Part shown: positions 17,560 through 25,193 of the stretch, piece by piece
Numbering within the stretch: position 1 is the stretch's first letter
How the letters are laid out: every line of letters starts with the position of its first letter
Source: Stutzerimonas stutzeri
GTDB taxonomy: Bacteria; Pseudomonadota; Gammaproteobacteria; Pseudomonadales; Pseudomonadaceae
Direction of reading: 5' to 3'
DNA length: 64,000 bases
Assembly (NCBI RefSeq): GCF_002909485.1
Contig: NZ_PPXG01000002.1
Location: forward strand, 124,001-188,000
Made by a program: the position numbers and the translations under genes
The notes under the pieces: generated by a model
Seen by the model: the letters and a program-made list of their open reading frames with translations, nothing else
The model's database searches: none
What the model was told of the DNA's origin: nothing

Positions 17560-17575
17560 TTAAGGCAGTCTTAAG
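17560..17575 (-). promoter_or_regulatory. Perfect TTAAG-N6-TTAAG response-regulator box
   Basis: CTTAAG-GCAGT-CTTAAG at 17559-17575; equivalently TTAAG-N6-TTAAG. This fits both the published P. aeruginosa BqsR box and the YTTAAK-N5-YTTAAK PmrA box. It is 48 bp upstream of the haemolysin-family ATG, whose operon ends with a QseB/PmrA-like regulator, so positive autoregulation is the simplest reading. Confidence 0.65.
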
Positions 17576-17605
17576 CCGCGCAGGGCTAAATGCGGGGCTG
17601 GCGAG

Positions 17606-17621
17606 GCGACGTTTTTTTCAC
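17606..17621 (+). promoter_or_regulatory. ColR-box-like site upstream of colR
   Basis: GCGACGTTTTTTTCAC matches the published P. putida ColR consensus (YYNA[C/G]NNYTTTTTCAC) at all but the first position. It lies 84 bp before the colR ATG in the divergent region shared with the haemolysin-family operon. Consistent with autoregulation. Confidence 0.55.
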
Positions 17622-17704
17622 ATCGTCTCGGCTATGTTCTGCGCCGCGCGCAGGCGTAATAAGCAGCGTCTGCCGTTCCGAAACTTCTAGCGAGTACCCC
17701 AGCG

Positions 17705-18388
17705 ATGCGCATCCTGGTCATCGAAGATAACCGTGACATTCTCGCCAACGTGCTGGACTACCTCGAGCTCAAGGGCTACGTGGTCGACTGCGCGCAGGAT
17801 GGCCTCAGCGGCCTGCACCTGGCCGCCACCCAGGACTACGACCTGATCGTGCTGGACCTGATGCTGCCGGGCATCGACGGGCTGCAGGTGTGCAAGCGCC
17901 TGCGCGACGATGCCGGGCGCGATACGCCGATCATCATGCTCACCGCCCGCGATGCCCTGCCTGACCGTATCAAGGGGCTGCAGGCCGGTGCCGACGACTA
18001 TCTGATCAAGCCCTTCGCGCTGTCCGAGCTGGTTGCCCGTATCGAGGCGATCCTGCGTCGCTGCCAGGGATCGCGTCGCCGGCAGCTGCAGGTGGCCGAT
18101 CTCTGCTACGACCTGGACACCCTGGAAGCCAGTCGTGGTGGCCAGCCGATTCGCCTCAACCCCATCGGCCACAAGCTGCTGGCGATCCTCATGCAGCGCA
18201 GCCCGGCGGTGGTGCGCCGCGAAGCGCTGGAAGATGCCGTCTGGGGTGATCACGTGCCGGACAGCGATGCGTTGCGCAGCCATATCCACCAGTTGCGCCA
18301 GGTGCTCGACAAGCCGTTCGCCAAGCCGTTGCTGCATACCGTGCACGGCCTTGGCTTCCGCCTGGCGGAGGACTGCGATGCTCGCTAA
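17705..18388 (+). CDS. colR: Response regulator ColR
   Basis: OmpR-family regulator, 227 residues. Receiver: VIEDNRDILANVLDYL, phospho-Asp in LIVLDLMLPGIDGL, and GADDYLIKPFALSELVARI. DNA-binding domain with SDALRSHIHQLRQVLDKPF and LLHTVHGLGFRLAEDC, very close to ColR as I remember it from P. putida. ColRS preserves outer-membrane integrity and metal tolerance. Overlaps colS by 11 bp, and the methyltransferase plus InaA/WapQ-type kinase follow, as in the known colRS neighbourhood. A ColR-box match lies upstream. Confidence 0.85.
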   Translation: MRILVIEDNRDILANVLDYLELKGYVVDCAQDGLSGLHLAATQDYDLIVLDLMLPGIDGLQVCKRLRDDAGRDTPIIMLTARDALPDRIKGLQAGADDYLIKPFALSELVARIEAILRRCQGSRRRQLQVADLCYDLDTLEASRGGQPIRLNPIGHKLLAILMQRSPAVVRREALEDAVWGDHVPDSDALRSHIHQLRQVLDKPFAKPLLHTVHGLGFRLAEDCDAR

Positions 18389-19655
18389 GCAGCCGCTGGC
18401 GCGGCGGATCGTCATCGCCTTCACGCTGATGACGCTGGTGGTGAGCGGTGCGTTCGCCCTCGGCATCGTCGGCGTGGTGCACTTCATCGAAGAGCAGCTG
18501 GTCACCGAGGAGCTGAGTCGCGACCTGGACATCGTGCTCAACGAGGACCTGCCAAACGGACGGACACCGCAGCTGGACACCAGCACCCACTTCTTCGCCT
18601 CGCATCTGCCCGAGCACCCGATGCCAAAGGCGTTTGCCGGGCTCGGCGAGGGGTTCACCGAGCTGGTTCGCGGGGACGATGCCTACTACGTCTATGTGCG
18701 CAAGGTCGGCGCTGAACGCTACGTGCTGGTGCAGGAGCAGCACGAGTTCGAGGCCCGCGAGGATGCGCTGTTCAACGTCGTGCTGGCCGGCTTTCTGCTC
18801 AGCGTGCTCGGCGCCTGGGCGCTGGGGCGGCTGATGGCCAACCGGGTGTTGGCACCGGTCAGCCGCCTGGCCAACCAGGTGCGCCACCGCGACCAGCTGC
18901 ATCCGCTGGCGCCGCCGCTGGCCTTGCAGTATCCCGATGACGAGGTCGGTCATCTGGCTGCGGCGTTCGACAGCACCCTCGGCCAGCTGCGCCAGACCCT
19001 GGAGCGTGAGCGGCTGTTCACCGCCGATGTCAGCCATGAACTGCGCACGCCGCTGATGGTGGTGCTCGGCGCCTGCGAGCTGCTCGAGCAGCAGGCCGAG
19101 CTGTCGCCAGCCGCACAGCGACCGCTGGCGCGCATCCAGCGCGCCGCGCGGGAAATGCACGAGCTGGTGGAAACCTTCCTGATGCTGGCGCGGGCGCGTC
19201 CGCAACAGACGTCCTTGGCCGGCGACGCCAGCTTGCGGAGCGTGGCGACCGAGCAGAGCGAGCGCTGGGCACCGTTGCTGGCGGAGAAGGGCCTGGCCTT
19301 CGAGCTGCTGGAGGAGGGCGAGGACCGCGGCGTCTACAACCACACCCTGCTCGGCACGGTGATGTCCAACCTGCTGCGCAACGCACTGCATTACACCGAC
19401 CGCGGCACGGTGCGGCTGGTCCTCGACGAAGGTGGCTTTCGCGTCGAGGACAGCGGCGTGGGCATTCCCCTGGCGGAGCAGGAGCGCATGTTCCAGCCGT
19501 TCGTGCGGGGTGCCGAGGGGCGCGGCGAAGGGCTGGGGCTGGGGTTGTCGCTGGTCAAGCGGATCTGCGCGCACCAGGGCTGGCAGGTAGGTGTGGTGCC
19601 GCGGCAACCGCAGGGCAGCTGCTTTCAGGTGCGCTTTCATGACGGCGCTGTTTGA
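18378..19655 (+). CDS. colS: Sensor histidine kinase ColS
   Basis: 425 residues: helix 1 at about 11-33, a short periplasmic domain (~34-135), helix 2 at about 137-155, HAMP, H-box DVSHELRTPLMVVLGA, N-box NLLRNALHYTDRG, DSGVGIP and GLGLGLSLVKRI. Just before helix 2 the periplasmic end reads EQHEFEAREDAL, an ExxE-type acidic motif; in P. putida ColS such a motif senses excess zinc and ferric iron. The true start is the ATG at 18378 overlapping colR; the upstream open frame is a shadow of colR. Confidence 0.85.
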   Translation: MLAKQPLARRIVIAFTLMTLVVSGAFALGIVGVVHFIEEQLVTEELSRDLDIVLNEDLPNGRTPQLDTSTHFFASHLPEHPMPKAFAGLGEGFTELVRGDDAYYVYVRKVGAERYVLVQEQHEFEAREDALFNVVLAGFLLSVLGAWALGRLMANRVLAPVSRLANQVRHRDQLHPLAPPLALQYPDDEVGHLAAAFDSTLGQLRQTLERERLFTADVSHELRTPLMVVLGACELLEQQAELSPAAQRPLARIQRAAREMHELVETFLMLARARPQQTSLAGDASLRSVATEQSERWAPLLAEKGLAFELLEEGEDRGVYNHTLLGTVMSNLLRNALHYTDRGTVRLVLDEGGFRVEDSGVGIPLAEQERMFQPFVRGAEGRGEGLGLGLSLVKRICAHQGWQVGVVPRQPQGSCFQVRFHDGAV

Positions 19656-19667
19656 CGTTTTTTTCAC
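19652..19667 (+). promoter_or_regulatory. Perfect ColR box before the methyltransferase/kinase genes
   Basis: TTGACGTTTTTTTCAC matches all positions of the published ColR consensus (YYNA[C/G]NNYTTTTTCAC). It overlaps the colS stop and is ~70 bp before the methyltransferase start, so ColR probably activates the downstream envelope genes directly. Confidence 0.7.
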
Positions 19668-19736
19668 ATCCCGTTGACGGGCCCTTGATGTCTGCTTGGT
19701 TAGTTTGGCGTTCCGTTTCCAACCGGAATGCCCGCC

Positions 19737-20414
19737 ATGACGACATCGAGCCCTATCGAACTGGAGTTCTCGCGCAAGTACGATCGCCAGCACGCCTACG
19801 AATACCTGCACAAGCATCAGGATGGCCTGGCCCGGCGGCTGTCGCACTGGCGTGACGAGCAGATGGCGCGCCGCGCACTGAAGATCGCCGGCGATCCTGA
19901 TCTGGTGCTGGACTTGCCGTGCGGCGCCGGGCGCTTCTGGCCGCTGCTGGCCGAGCACCCGAGCCGGATGATCTTTGCTGCCGACAACTCGGCCGACATG
20001 CTGGCGATCGCCGAGGCCGCGCAGTCGCGGGAAATCCTTTATCGGGTCGAGAGCTTCCAGACCTCCGCCTTCGCCATCGACATGGGTGACAACGCGGTAG
20101 ACAACATCTTCTGCATGCGCCTGCTGCACCACATCGCCGACCCGGCGCACCGGCTGGCGATGCTGCGTGAGTTTCACCGCGTCACCCGTGACACGCTGAT
20201 CGTCTCGCTGTGGGTCGATGGCAACTACAAGGCCTGGAAGCGCAAGCGCCTGGAGCGTCGCCGGCCGGCAAAGGACAACCAGAACCGCTTCGTCGTCGCG
20301 CGCTCGGTGATCGAGAAGGAATTCGCCGAGGCCGGCTTCGACATCCTCGACCGTAATGACTTTCTCCCGGGCTACGCGATGTGGCGGGTCTACGTGCTGC
20401 GCAAGCGGGGCTGA
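19737..20414 (+). CDS. Class I SAM-dependent methyltransferase of the ColR regulon
   Basis: 225 residues. SAM-binding motif I is VLDLPCGAGRFWPLL; motif II is MIFAADNSADML; FCMRLLHHIADPAHRLAML is the motif usually seen after the acidic loop. C-terminal VSLWVDGNYKAWKRKRLERR is strongly basic. In Pseudomonas a methyltransferase (orf222 in P. fluorescens) sits downstream of colS and is ColR-controlled with wapQ/inaA. Substrate unknown, presumably an envelope molecule. An alternative ATG at 19728 cannot be excluded. 2 bp separate it from the kinase gene. Confidence 0.85.
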   Translation: MTTSSPIELEFSRKYDRQHAYEYLHKHQDGLARRLSHWRDEQMARRALKIAGDPDLVLDLPCGAGRFWPLLAEHPSRMIFAADNSADMLAIAEAAQSREILYRVESFQTSAFAIDMGDNAVDNIFCMRLLHHIADPAHRLAMLREFHRVTRDTLIVSLWVDGNYKAWKRKRLERRRPAKDNQNRFVVARSVIEKEFAEAGFDILDRNDFLPGYAMWRVYVLRKRG

Positions 20415-20416
20415 AC

Positions 20417-21136
20417 ATGAGCCGACCACTCGTACTGCCGGCCCGCGAAGCGCGTACCAGCACCTTCCAGCGCTGGTGGAACACCCAGGGCGAATGGGTC
20501 GAGGAGCCCAACCAGCGCCGCGCCGGCGAAAGCGGTGTGCAACGGATACGGCTGCGCGATCCGCAGCAGTCGCTGCTGTACTGCAAACGGCAGATCGGTC
20601 ACCTGTATCGCTCGCTGCTGCATCCGTTCGGCCGGCCCACGGTGCTGCGCGAACTGCGGGCACTGCAGGCCTTCGCCCGGCTCGGAGTGCGGGTGCCGGA
20701 ACTGGTCTACTGCGGCACGCGGCAGCAGGCCGGGCAGTGGCAGGCACTGCTGGTGACGGCGGAGCTGGAAGGCTTCGTCAGCCTGGAGGACTGGTATCAA
20801 CAGGACTTGGGGGAGCGCTTCGGTCCGACGGTACAGGAGCGCATGCTGGCGGCGGTCGGGATCACCCTGGCGCGCATTCATCAGGCCCGCTGGCAGCATG
20901 GCTGCTGCTATCCCAAGCACATCTTCCTCAGGGTTCAGGGCGAAGGTGACGCGGCCCGGGTCGAGGTCGCCCTGCTCGATCTGGAAAAGAGCCGTCGCCG
21001 CCTGCGGCGCAGCGCCGCGGCACGGCATGACCTGCGCCAGCTCAAGCGTCATCGCCAGGCCATGCCGGAACAGGACTGGCAACGATTGCTGGCCGCCCAC
21101 CGCACCTTCAGCGAGTTGCGCTGCGATGTCATCTGA
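20417..21136 (+). CDS. InaA/WapQ-like lipopolysaccharide kinase family protein
   Basis: 239 residues of the Kdo/WaaP kinase-like family (InaA), cytoplasmic. Kinase-fold landmarks: LLYCKRQIGHLYRSLLHPFG (Lys, near 55), ELRALQAFARLGVRVPELVY (alphaC region), LARIHQARWQHGCCYPKHIFL (catalytic-loop region with His), and VALLDLEKSRRRL (metal-binding Asp). These proteins phosphorylate lipopolysaccharide core sugars or related targets. ATG 20417 is 3 bp after the methyltransferase stop; overlaps dgkA by 11 bp. ColR-box-controlled context. Confidence 0.82.
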   Translation: MSRPLVLPAREARTSTFQRWWNTQGEWVEEPNQRRAGESGVQRIRLRDPQQSLLYCKRQIGHLYRSLLHPFGRPTVLRELRALQAFARLGVRVPELVYCGTRQQAGQWQALLVTAELEGFVSLEDWYQQDLGERFGPTVQERMLAAVGITLARIHQARWQHGCCYPKHIFLRVQGEGDAARVEVALLDLEKSRRRLRRSAAARHDLRQLKRHRQAMPEQDWQRLLAAHRTFSELRCDVI

Positions 21137-21554
21137 GCCGACCTGCGCGGCTACCGATGCCGTGGCCAGCGTTGACGTGCCGGTTGGTGGTGCGGCCCTG
21201 AAAGGGCGCAGCGGTCTGACGCGGCTCTGGTATGCCGCCGGCTACTCCGCCGCCGGCCTCAAGGCCGCCTATCGGGGCGAGGCGGCGTTTCGCCAGTTGG
21301 TGCTGCTGAACCTGCTGCTGATTCCGCTGGCCTTCCTGCTCGACGTCAGCCGCGTCGAGCGCGCCGTGCTGATTGCCGTGGTGTTTCTCGGCCTGATCGT
21401 CGAACTGCTCAACTCGGCCATCGAGGCGACGGTCGACCGCATCTCTTTCGAACTGCATCCGCTCGCCAAACAGGCCAAGGACATGGGCAGCGCCGCGCAA
21501 TTGCTGGCGCTGTGCCTGATCGGTCTGGTCTGGGCGGTGATTCTCATCCCCTGA
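21126..21554 (+). CDS. dgkA: Diacylglycerol kinase DgkA
   Basis: Inner-membrane enzyme returning diacylglycerol to phosphatidic acid with ATP. 142 residues: an unusual ~30-residue soluble N-terminus, then three helices (residues ~60-76, 77-95, ~120-140). The signature EATVDRISFELHPLAKQAKD followed by MGSAAQ is intact. The gene begins inside the preceding kinase gene and is 10 bp before an LtaS-like transferase, which would generate diacylglycerol from phospholipid head-group transfer; the pairing suggests recycling. Confidence 0.93.
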   Translation: MSSEPTCAATDAVASVDVPVGGAALKGRSGLTRLWYAAGYSAAGLKAAYRGEAAFRQLVLLNLLLIPLAFLLDVSRVERAVLIAVVFLGLIVELLNSAIEATVDRISFELHPLAKQAKDMGSAAQLLALCLIGLVWAVILIP

Positions 21555-21564
21555 AGGACGTACC

Positions 21565-23715
21565 ATGCTTTCCTCTTTGCGACGCTCTGCTCGAGAGCGC
21601 CCGGCGTCCGGCTTCAATGGCCTGGCCGCCCACCTGCGCTTCACGTTCGCCTGTGCGCTGGCCCTGCTGGCGCTGTTCGCGCTGTTGCGGCTGGGCTTGC
21701 TGCTGTTCAACCGCGAGCTGATCGGCAGTACACCGCTGGCCAGCTTCGTCGAGGCGTTCGGCAACGGCCTGCGCTTCGACCTGCGGCTGACGGTGTACAT
21801 CCTGCTGCCACTGCTGCTCGGGGTGCTGAGCATGCGAGTGATGGCCGCCCGGGGCCTGCTGCGGCTGTGGTTGAGTGTGTGTGCCAGCCTGACGATCCTG
21901 CTCGGGCTGATCGAGCTGAACTTCTATCGCGAGTTTCACCAGCGCCTCAATAGCCTGGTGTTCCAGTACCTGCAGGAAGACCCGGCCACCGTGCTGAGCA
22001 TGCTCTGGCATGGCTTCCCGGTACTGCAACTGCTGGCGAGCTGGGGTGTGGCGAGCGCGGCGATGTACGCGCTGTTCGGCTGGCTGGAGCGGCTGACCCG
22101 TGGCGCGCCGGCTGTGCGCGAGGCCGGCGCACGCCGCCGTGGCTCGACCTGGTATACCCGCACGGCGGTGTTCACGCTGCTGGTGCTGGTCAGTGTGGTG
22201 GCCGCGCGCGGCACGCTGCGCCAGGGACCGCCGCTGCGCTGGGGCGATGCCTTTACCACCGAGTCGATGTTCGCCAATCACCTCGGCCTGAACGCGACAC
22301 TCTCGCTGTATGACGCCGCGAAGCACCGCTTCTCCAGTCATCGCGACAACAGTTGGAAGGCGACGCTGCCGGCCGAGCAGGCGCAGGCGATCACCCGCGA
22401 GCTGCTACTGACCGGCAACGACCGGCTGGTGGATGCCGAGCTGGCGCCGGTGCGCCGTGACTTCCAGCCGCCGGCGGACGGCCAGCTGGCGGTGCGCAAC
22501 GTGGTGGTGATCCTCATGGAGAGCTTCGCCGGCCGCTATGTCGGCGCGCTTGGCAGTGCCGACGGCATCACGCCGAACTTCGACCGCCTGGTCGGCGAGG
22601 GGCTGTTGTTCGAGCGTTTCTTCGCCAACGGCACCCACACCCACCAGGGCATGTTCGCCAGCATGGCCTGCTTTCCCAACCTGCCCGGCTTCGAGTACCT
22701 GATGCAGACGCCAGAAGGCGGCCATCGCTTCTCCGGACTGCCGCAGCTGCTCGGTGCGCGGGCGTTCGACGACGTCTACGTCTACAACGGCGATTTCGCC
22801 TGGGACAACCAGGCGGGGTTCTTCGGCAACCAGGGCATGAAGCGCTTCGTTGGCCGCAACGACTATGTGAATCCGGTGGTTTCCGACCCGACCTGGGGTG
22901 TTTCCGACCAGGACATGTTCACCCGCGCCGCCGAGGAGCTGGGCAAGCTGGATAACGGCGCGCCGTTCTATGCGCTGCTGCAGACGCTGTCCAACCACAC
23001 GCCGTATGCGCTACCCGAGCAGTTGCCGGTCGCTGCTGTCGAGGGGCATGGCGCGCTGGACCAGCATCTGACGGCGATGCGTTATTCGGACTGGGCGCTG
23101 GGGCAGTTCTTCGACAAGGTGCGTAACCAGCCCTGGTTCAAGCAGACCTTGTTCGTCGTGGTCGGCGACCACGGGTTCGGCGCGCCGGAGGAAGTCACCG
23201 AGATGGATCTGCTGCGCTTCCACGTGCCGCTGCTGCTGATCGCCCCGGGCGTCACCGAGCGTTTCGGCAGCCGTCGCGAGGTGGTCGGTACGCAGGTGGA
23301 CGTGGTGCCGACCATCATGGGCCGCCTCGGTGGCGAGGTGCGTCATCAATGCTGGGGCCGCGATTTGCTCAGCCTGCCGGCGGACGATCCGGGTTTCGGC
23401 ATCGTCAAGCCGTCGGGCAGCGACCAGACCGTGGCGCTGATCCGCGGTGATCGGGTGCTGGTACAGCCCAAGGAGCAGCCGGCGCGGCTGTATCGCTATC
23501 GCCTGGGCGGTGAACCGGCTGGCGAGCGGATCGCCGCTGCCGAGGATCAGCCGCAGCTGCTGCGCCAGCTGCACGCCTACCTGCAGACCGCCACCGCCAG
23601 CCTGCTGGCCAACACCAGCGGAGATCGCAGCGGCGAGGGCGAGTCGGAAGCGGTGGCCGCCGAGGTGCCGCTCGCGGTGAAAGCGGCCCCGCCGGCACGG
23701 CCGGACAAGGGTTGA
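21565..23715 (+). CDS. LtaS-type sulfatase/phosphotransferase, membrane-anchored
   Basis: 716 residues. Five hydrophobic segments in the first ~210 residues (e.g. LALLALFALLRLGLLLF, YILLPLLLGVLSM, LTILLGLIELNF), then a periplasmic alkaline-phosphatase/sulfatase domain. Motifs: VVVILMESFAGRYVGALG (first metal site), FANGTHTHQGMFASMACFP (the Thr/Ser nucleophile region), LFVVVGDHGFGAPEE (metal site), and RFHVPLLLIAPG. Related enzymes transfer phosphoglycerol or phosphoethanolamine from phospholipids to glycans. Follows dgkA by 10 bp; may be ColR-coregulated. The acceptor cannot be read from the sequence. Confidence 0.88.
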   Translation: MLSSLRRSARERPASGFNGLAAHLRFTFACALALLALFALLRLGLLLFNRELIGSTPLASFVEAFGNGLRFDLRLTVYILLPLLLGVLSMRVMAARGLLRLWLSVCASLTILLGLIELNFYREFHQRLNSLVFQYLQEDPATVLSMLWHGFPVLQLLASWGVASAAMYALFGWLERLTRGAPAVREAGARRRGSTWYTRTAVFTLLVLVSVVAARGTLRQGPPLRWGDAFTTESMFANHLGLNATLSLYDAAKHRFSSHRDNSWKATLPAEQAQAITRELLLTGNDRLVDAELAPVRRDFQPPADGQLAVRNVVVILMESFAGRYVGALGSADGITPNFDRLVGEGLLFERFFANGTHTHQGMFASMACFPNLPGFEYLMQTPEGGHRFSGLPQLLGARAFDDVYVYNGDFAWDNQAGFFGNQGMKRFVGRNDYVNPVVSDPTWGVSDQDMFTRAAEELGKLDNGAPFYALLQTLSNHTPYALPEQLPVAAVEGHGALDQHLTAMRYSDWALGQFFDKVRNQPWFKQTLFVVVGDHGFGAPEEVTEMDLLRFHVPLLLIAPGVTERFGSRREVVGTQVDVVPTIMGRLGGEVRHQCWGRDLLSLPADDPGFGIVKPSGSDQTVALIRGDRVLVQPKEQPARLYRYRLGGEPAGERIAAAEDQPQLLRQLHAYLQTATASLLANTSGDRSGEGESEAVAAEVPLAVKAAPPARPDKG

Positions 23716-23728
23716 GCGCGGCGGTCGA

Positions 23729-24211
23729 TCAGTGTTCCAGCGGCTTGAAGCTGTCGTCGGCGAAGTAAGTGGCGTAGTCGCCCAGCGCGCCGACCACCGT
23801 CACCGCGCCGTCGCGCTGACCGGCCGGGGCGCCGCTCATGGCGTCGGCACCGGCGATTAGCTGGGCGATGATCAGGTGCAGCTGCGCGTCGGCCTCGGCG
23901 CTCAGCTTGCAGTTCTCCACCATGTAGGCGACCTGGCCGCGCACCGTCTCGGCCAGTTCGCCGTAGCGGGCGGCGGGCAGACGGTCTTCGTGGATCGCCG
24001 GCAGCGCCTGGCGCATATCGTTGTTGATGGTGCCCATTGCCTGGCGCAGCGGCGCGTCGGTGGCCCAGCGCTTGCCGGCATCGAGTTGCAGCGCCGGCGC
24101 GCCTTCGCCGTGGCCGTGGTCATGGCTGGTGGCGGCGAGGCTGGTGCCGGCGTGGCCGAGGGTGCCGGCGAGGATGATGGCGAGGGCGAGAGCGTGGGGT
24201 TTGCGGATCAT
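23729..24211 (-). CDS. His-rich periplasmic protein of unknown function
   Basis: 160 residues: signal peptide (ALALAIILAGTLGHAGTSLAA), then SHDHGHGEG, a likely metal-binding stretch, then a helical domain (LRQAMGTINNDMRQALPAI, ETVRGQVAYMVENCKLSAEA) with a single Cys. I do not recognise a named family with confidence. It converges with the sulfatase gene (13 bp apart). Its own upstream region has an ECF-type promoter matching the one before the nearby sigma factor, so it probably belongs to that regulon. ATG 24211 is chosen because it starts the signal peptide. Confidence 0.8.
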   Translation of the reverse strand: MIRKPHALALAIILAGTLGHAGTSLAATSHDHGHGEGAPALQLDAGKRWATDAPLRQAMGTINNDMRQALPAIHEDRLPAARYGELAETVRGQVAYMVENCKLSAEADAQLHLIIAQLIAGADAMSGAPAGQRDGAVTVVGALGDYATYFADDSFKPLEH

Positions 24212-24258
24212 CGATAGAACTCCATTGAGCGAGCCGGCGAAGTGCGGCTCCTGATGTT

Positions 24259-24285
24259 CTAACGCAGGCGCGACGGTTTTGTTCC
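24259..24285 (-). promoter_or_regulatory. Predicted ECF-sigma promoter before the His-rich protein gene
   Basis: On the minus strand: GGAAC (24285-24281), 16-bp spacer, CGTTAG (24264-24259). Same -35, same spacing and same CGTTA core as the site at 25856-25882. It lies about 50 bp before the ATG. Confidence 0.65.
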
Positions 24286-24303
24286 ATCGCGCCGTGCAAT
24301 CCG

Positions 24304-24768
24304 TCATTTGCGGTGCAATTGCTCGATGCTGTCGGCGCCGAACGACTGCTGCGTGAGCACCTGGGCGAGCCGCGCGCGCTGCTGCGGTTCGAGGATCTCG
24401 CGCTCCTGCAGCAGCTGGTCGATGAGTAGGCGCTGCTGTTCGTTCTGCAGTTCGGCGATCTTCGCCTGCTCGGCGTCGATTACCGCGCGGTCTACCTGTT
24501 CAGCGAAGATCGCCTCGATCAGCCGGTTGCGGTGTTCGCCGAGGCTGGCGTTGGAGGCGCGCAGGTAGGCCAGGAACGGCGCCTCGGCATCGTGCCAGCG
24601 CTGCAGCTGGCTGGCGCTCAGTTGCAGCTCGCGCGACAGCTCGGTCGGTGCGCCAGAGGGCATCGGCAGGCCATCGCGACTGAGTTTCTGCCAGCCGAGG
24701 CCAGCGAGCACGCCGACGTTGACCAGCACGGACAGGACCAGGGCGTTGCGCAGGGTGGTGTTGCTCAT
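24304..24768 (-). CDS. CnrX/Spy-like periplasmic metal-sensor family protein
   Basis: 154 residues: N-terminal membrane anchor (LRNALVLSVLVNVGVLAGL), then a long helical hairpin domain rich in Glu, Gln and Arg (ELSRELQLSASQLQRWHDAE, ELQNEQQRLLIDQLLQ, ILEPQQRARLAQVLTQQS). This pattern fits the heavy-metal-resistance/Spy-CpxP superfamily. Starts inside the anti-sigma stop (4-bp overlap), giving a sigma/anti-sigma/periplasmic-sensor cassette like cnrYXH in outline. The metal and the sensing role are inferred. The longer frame upstream lies wholly over the anti-sigma gene and is a shadow. Confidence 0.82.
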   Translation of the reverse strand: MSNTTLRNALVLSVLVNVGVLAGLGWQKLSRDGLPMPSGAPTELSRELQLSASQLQRWHDAEAPFLAYLRASNASLGEHRNRLIEAIFAEQVDRAVIDAEQAKIAELQNEQQRLLIDQLLQEREILEPQQRARLAQVLTQQSFGADSIEQLHRK

Positions 24769-25193
24769 TTCAGGTTTACCTTCAGGTAGCAGAATTCGGG
24801 GCGCGCGCAGAGCGCGCCAGGTGGGGTGCTGCCGAGGACGGCGAGCAGGTCGTGGCGGGGTGAGCTGCCCGGCGGCTGGCCGGGCAGGGCATAGCCGAGC
24901 AGCAGGCCGAGCAGGACCGACGCCGCGGCGCCGATACCCTGCGCCCAGTGCCGGGCCCACCAGCTGCGCACGGGCGGCGGCGCGAAGGGCCGCTGCAGAC
25001 GCGCCTGCAACTCGGCCGGCAACTCCGGGCAGGCCAGCGCACGCAAGCCCTGGCCGAGCCCGTCGAGTTCGGCCAGGGTGGCGCGACACTGCGGACAAAC
25101 CGCCAGGTGGGCGGCGGCGTGGCGCTGTGCGGCGGTGTCGAGTTCGTTGTCGAGGTAGGCGGACAGGATCGCCATGTCCAGATGCTCAGTCAT
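24765..25193 (-). CDS. Zinc-finger anti-sigma factor
   Basis: 142-residue single-span membrane protein that should hold the ECF sigma. The N-terminal cytosolic zinc-binding anti-sigma domain shows SAYLDNELD and HLAVCPQC (Hx3Cx2C) near 30-37. One transmembrane helix lies at about 85-104 (GIGAAASVLLGLLLGYALPG). The short periplasmic tail ends LCARPEFCYLKVNLK, with two Cys separated by five residues that could bind metal or form a disulfide. Overlaps the sigma gene by 8 bp and the sensor-like gene by 4 bp. Confidence 0.9.
   Translation of the reverse strand: MTEHLDMAILSAYLDNELDTAAQRHAAAHLAVCPQCRATLAELDGLGQGLRALACPELPAELQARLQRPFAPPPVRSWWARHWAQGIGAAASVLLGLLLGYALPGQPPGSSPRHDLLAVLGSTPPGALCARPEFCYLKVNLK

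Noticed and set aside
18189-20747. 852-codon open frame on the minus strand across colS and its neighbours
   Set aside because: It is the antisense shadow of GC-rich colR/colS/methyltransferase/kinase genes, which have clear domain motifs; no family is recognisable in the shadow.
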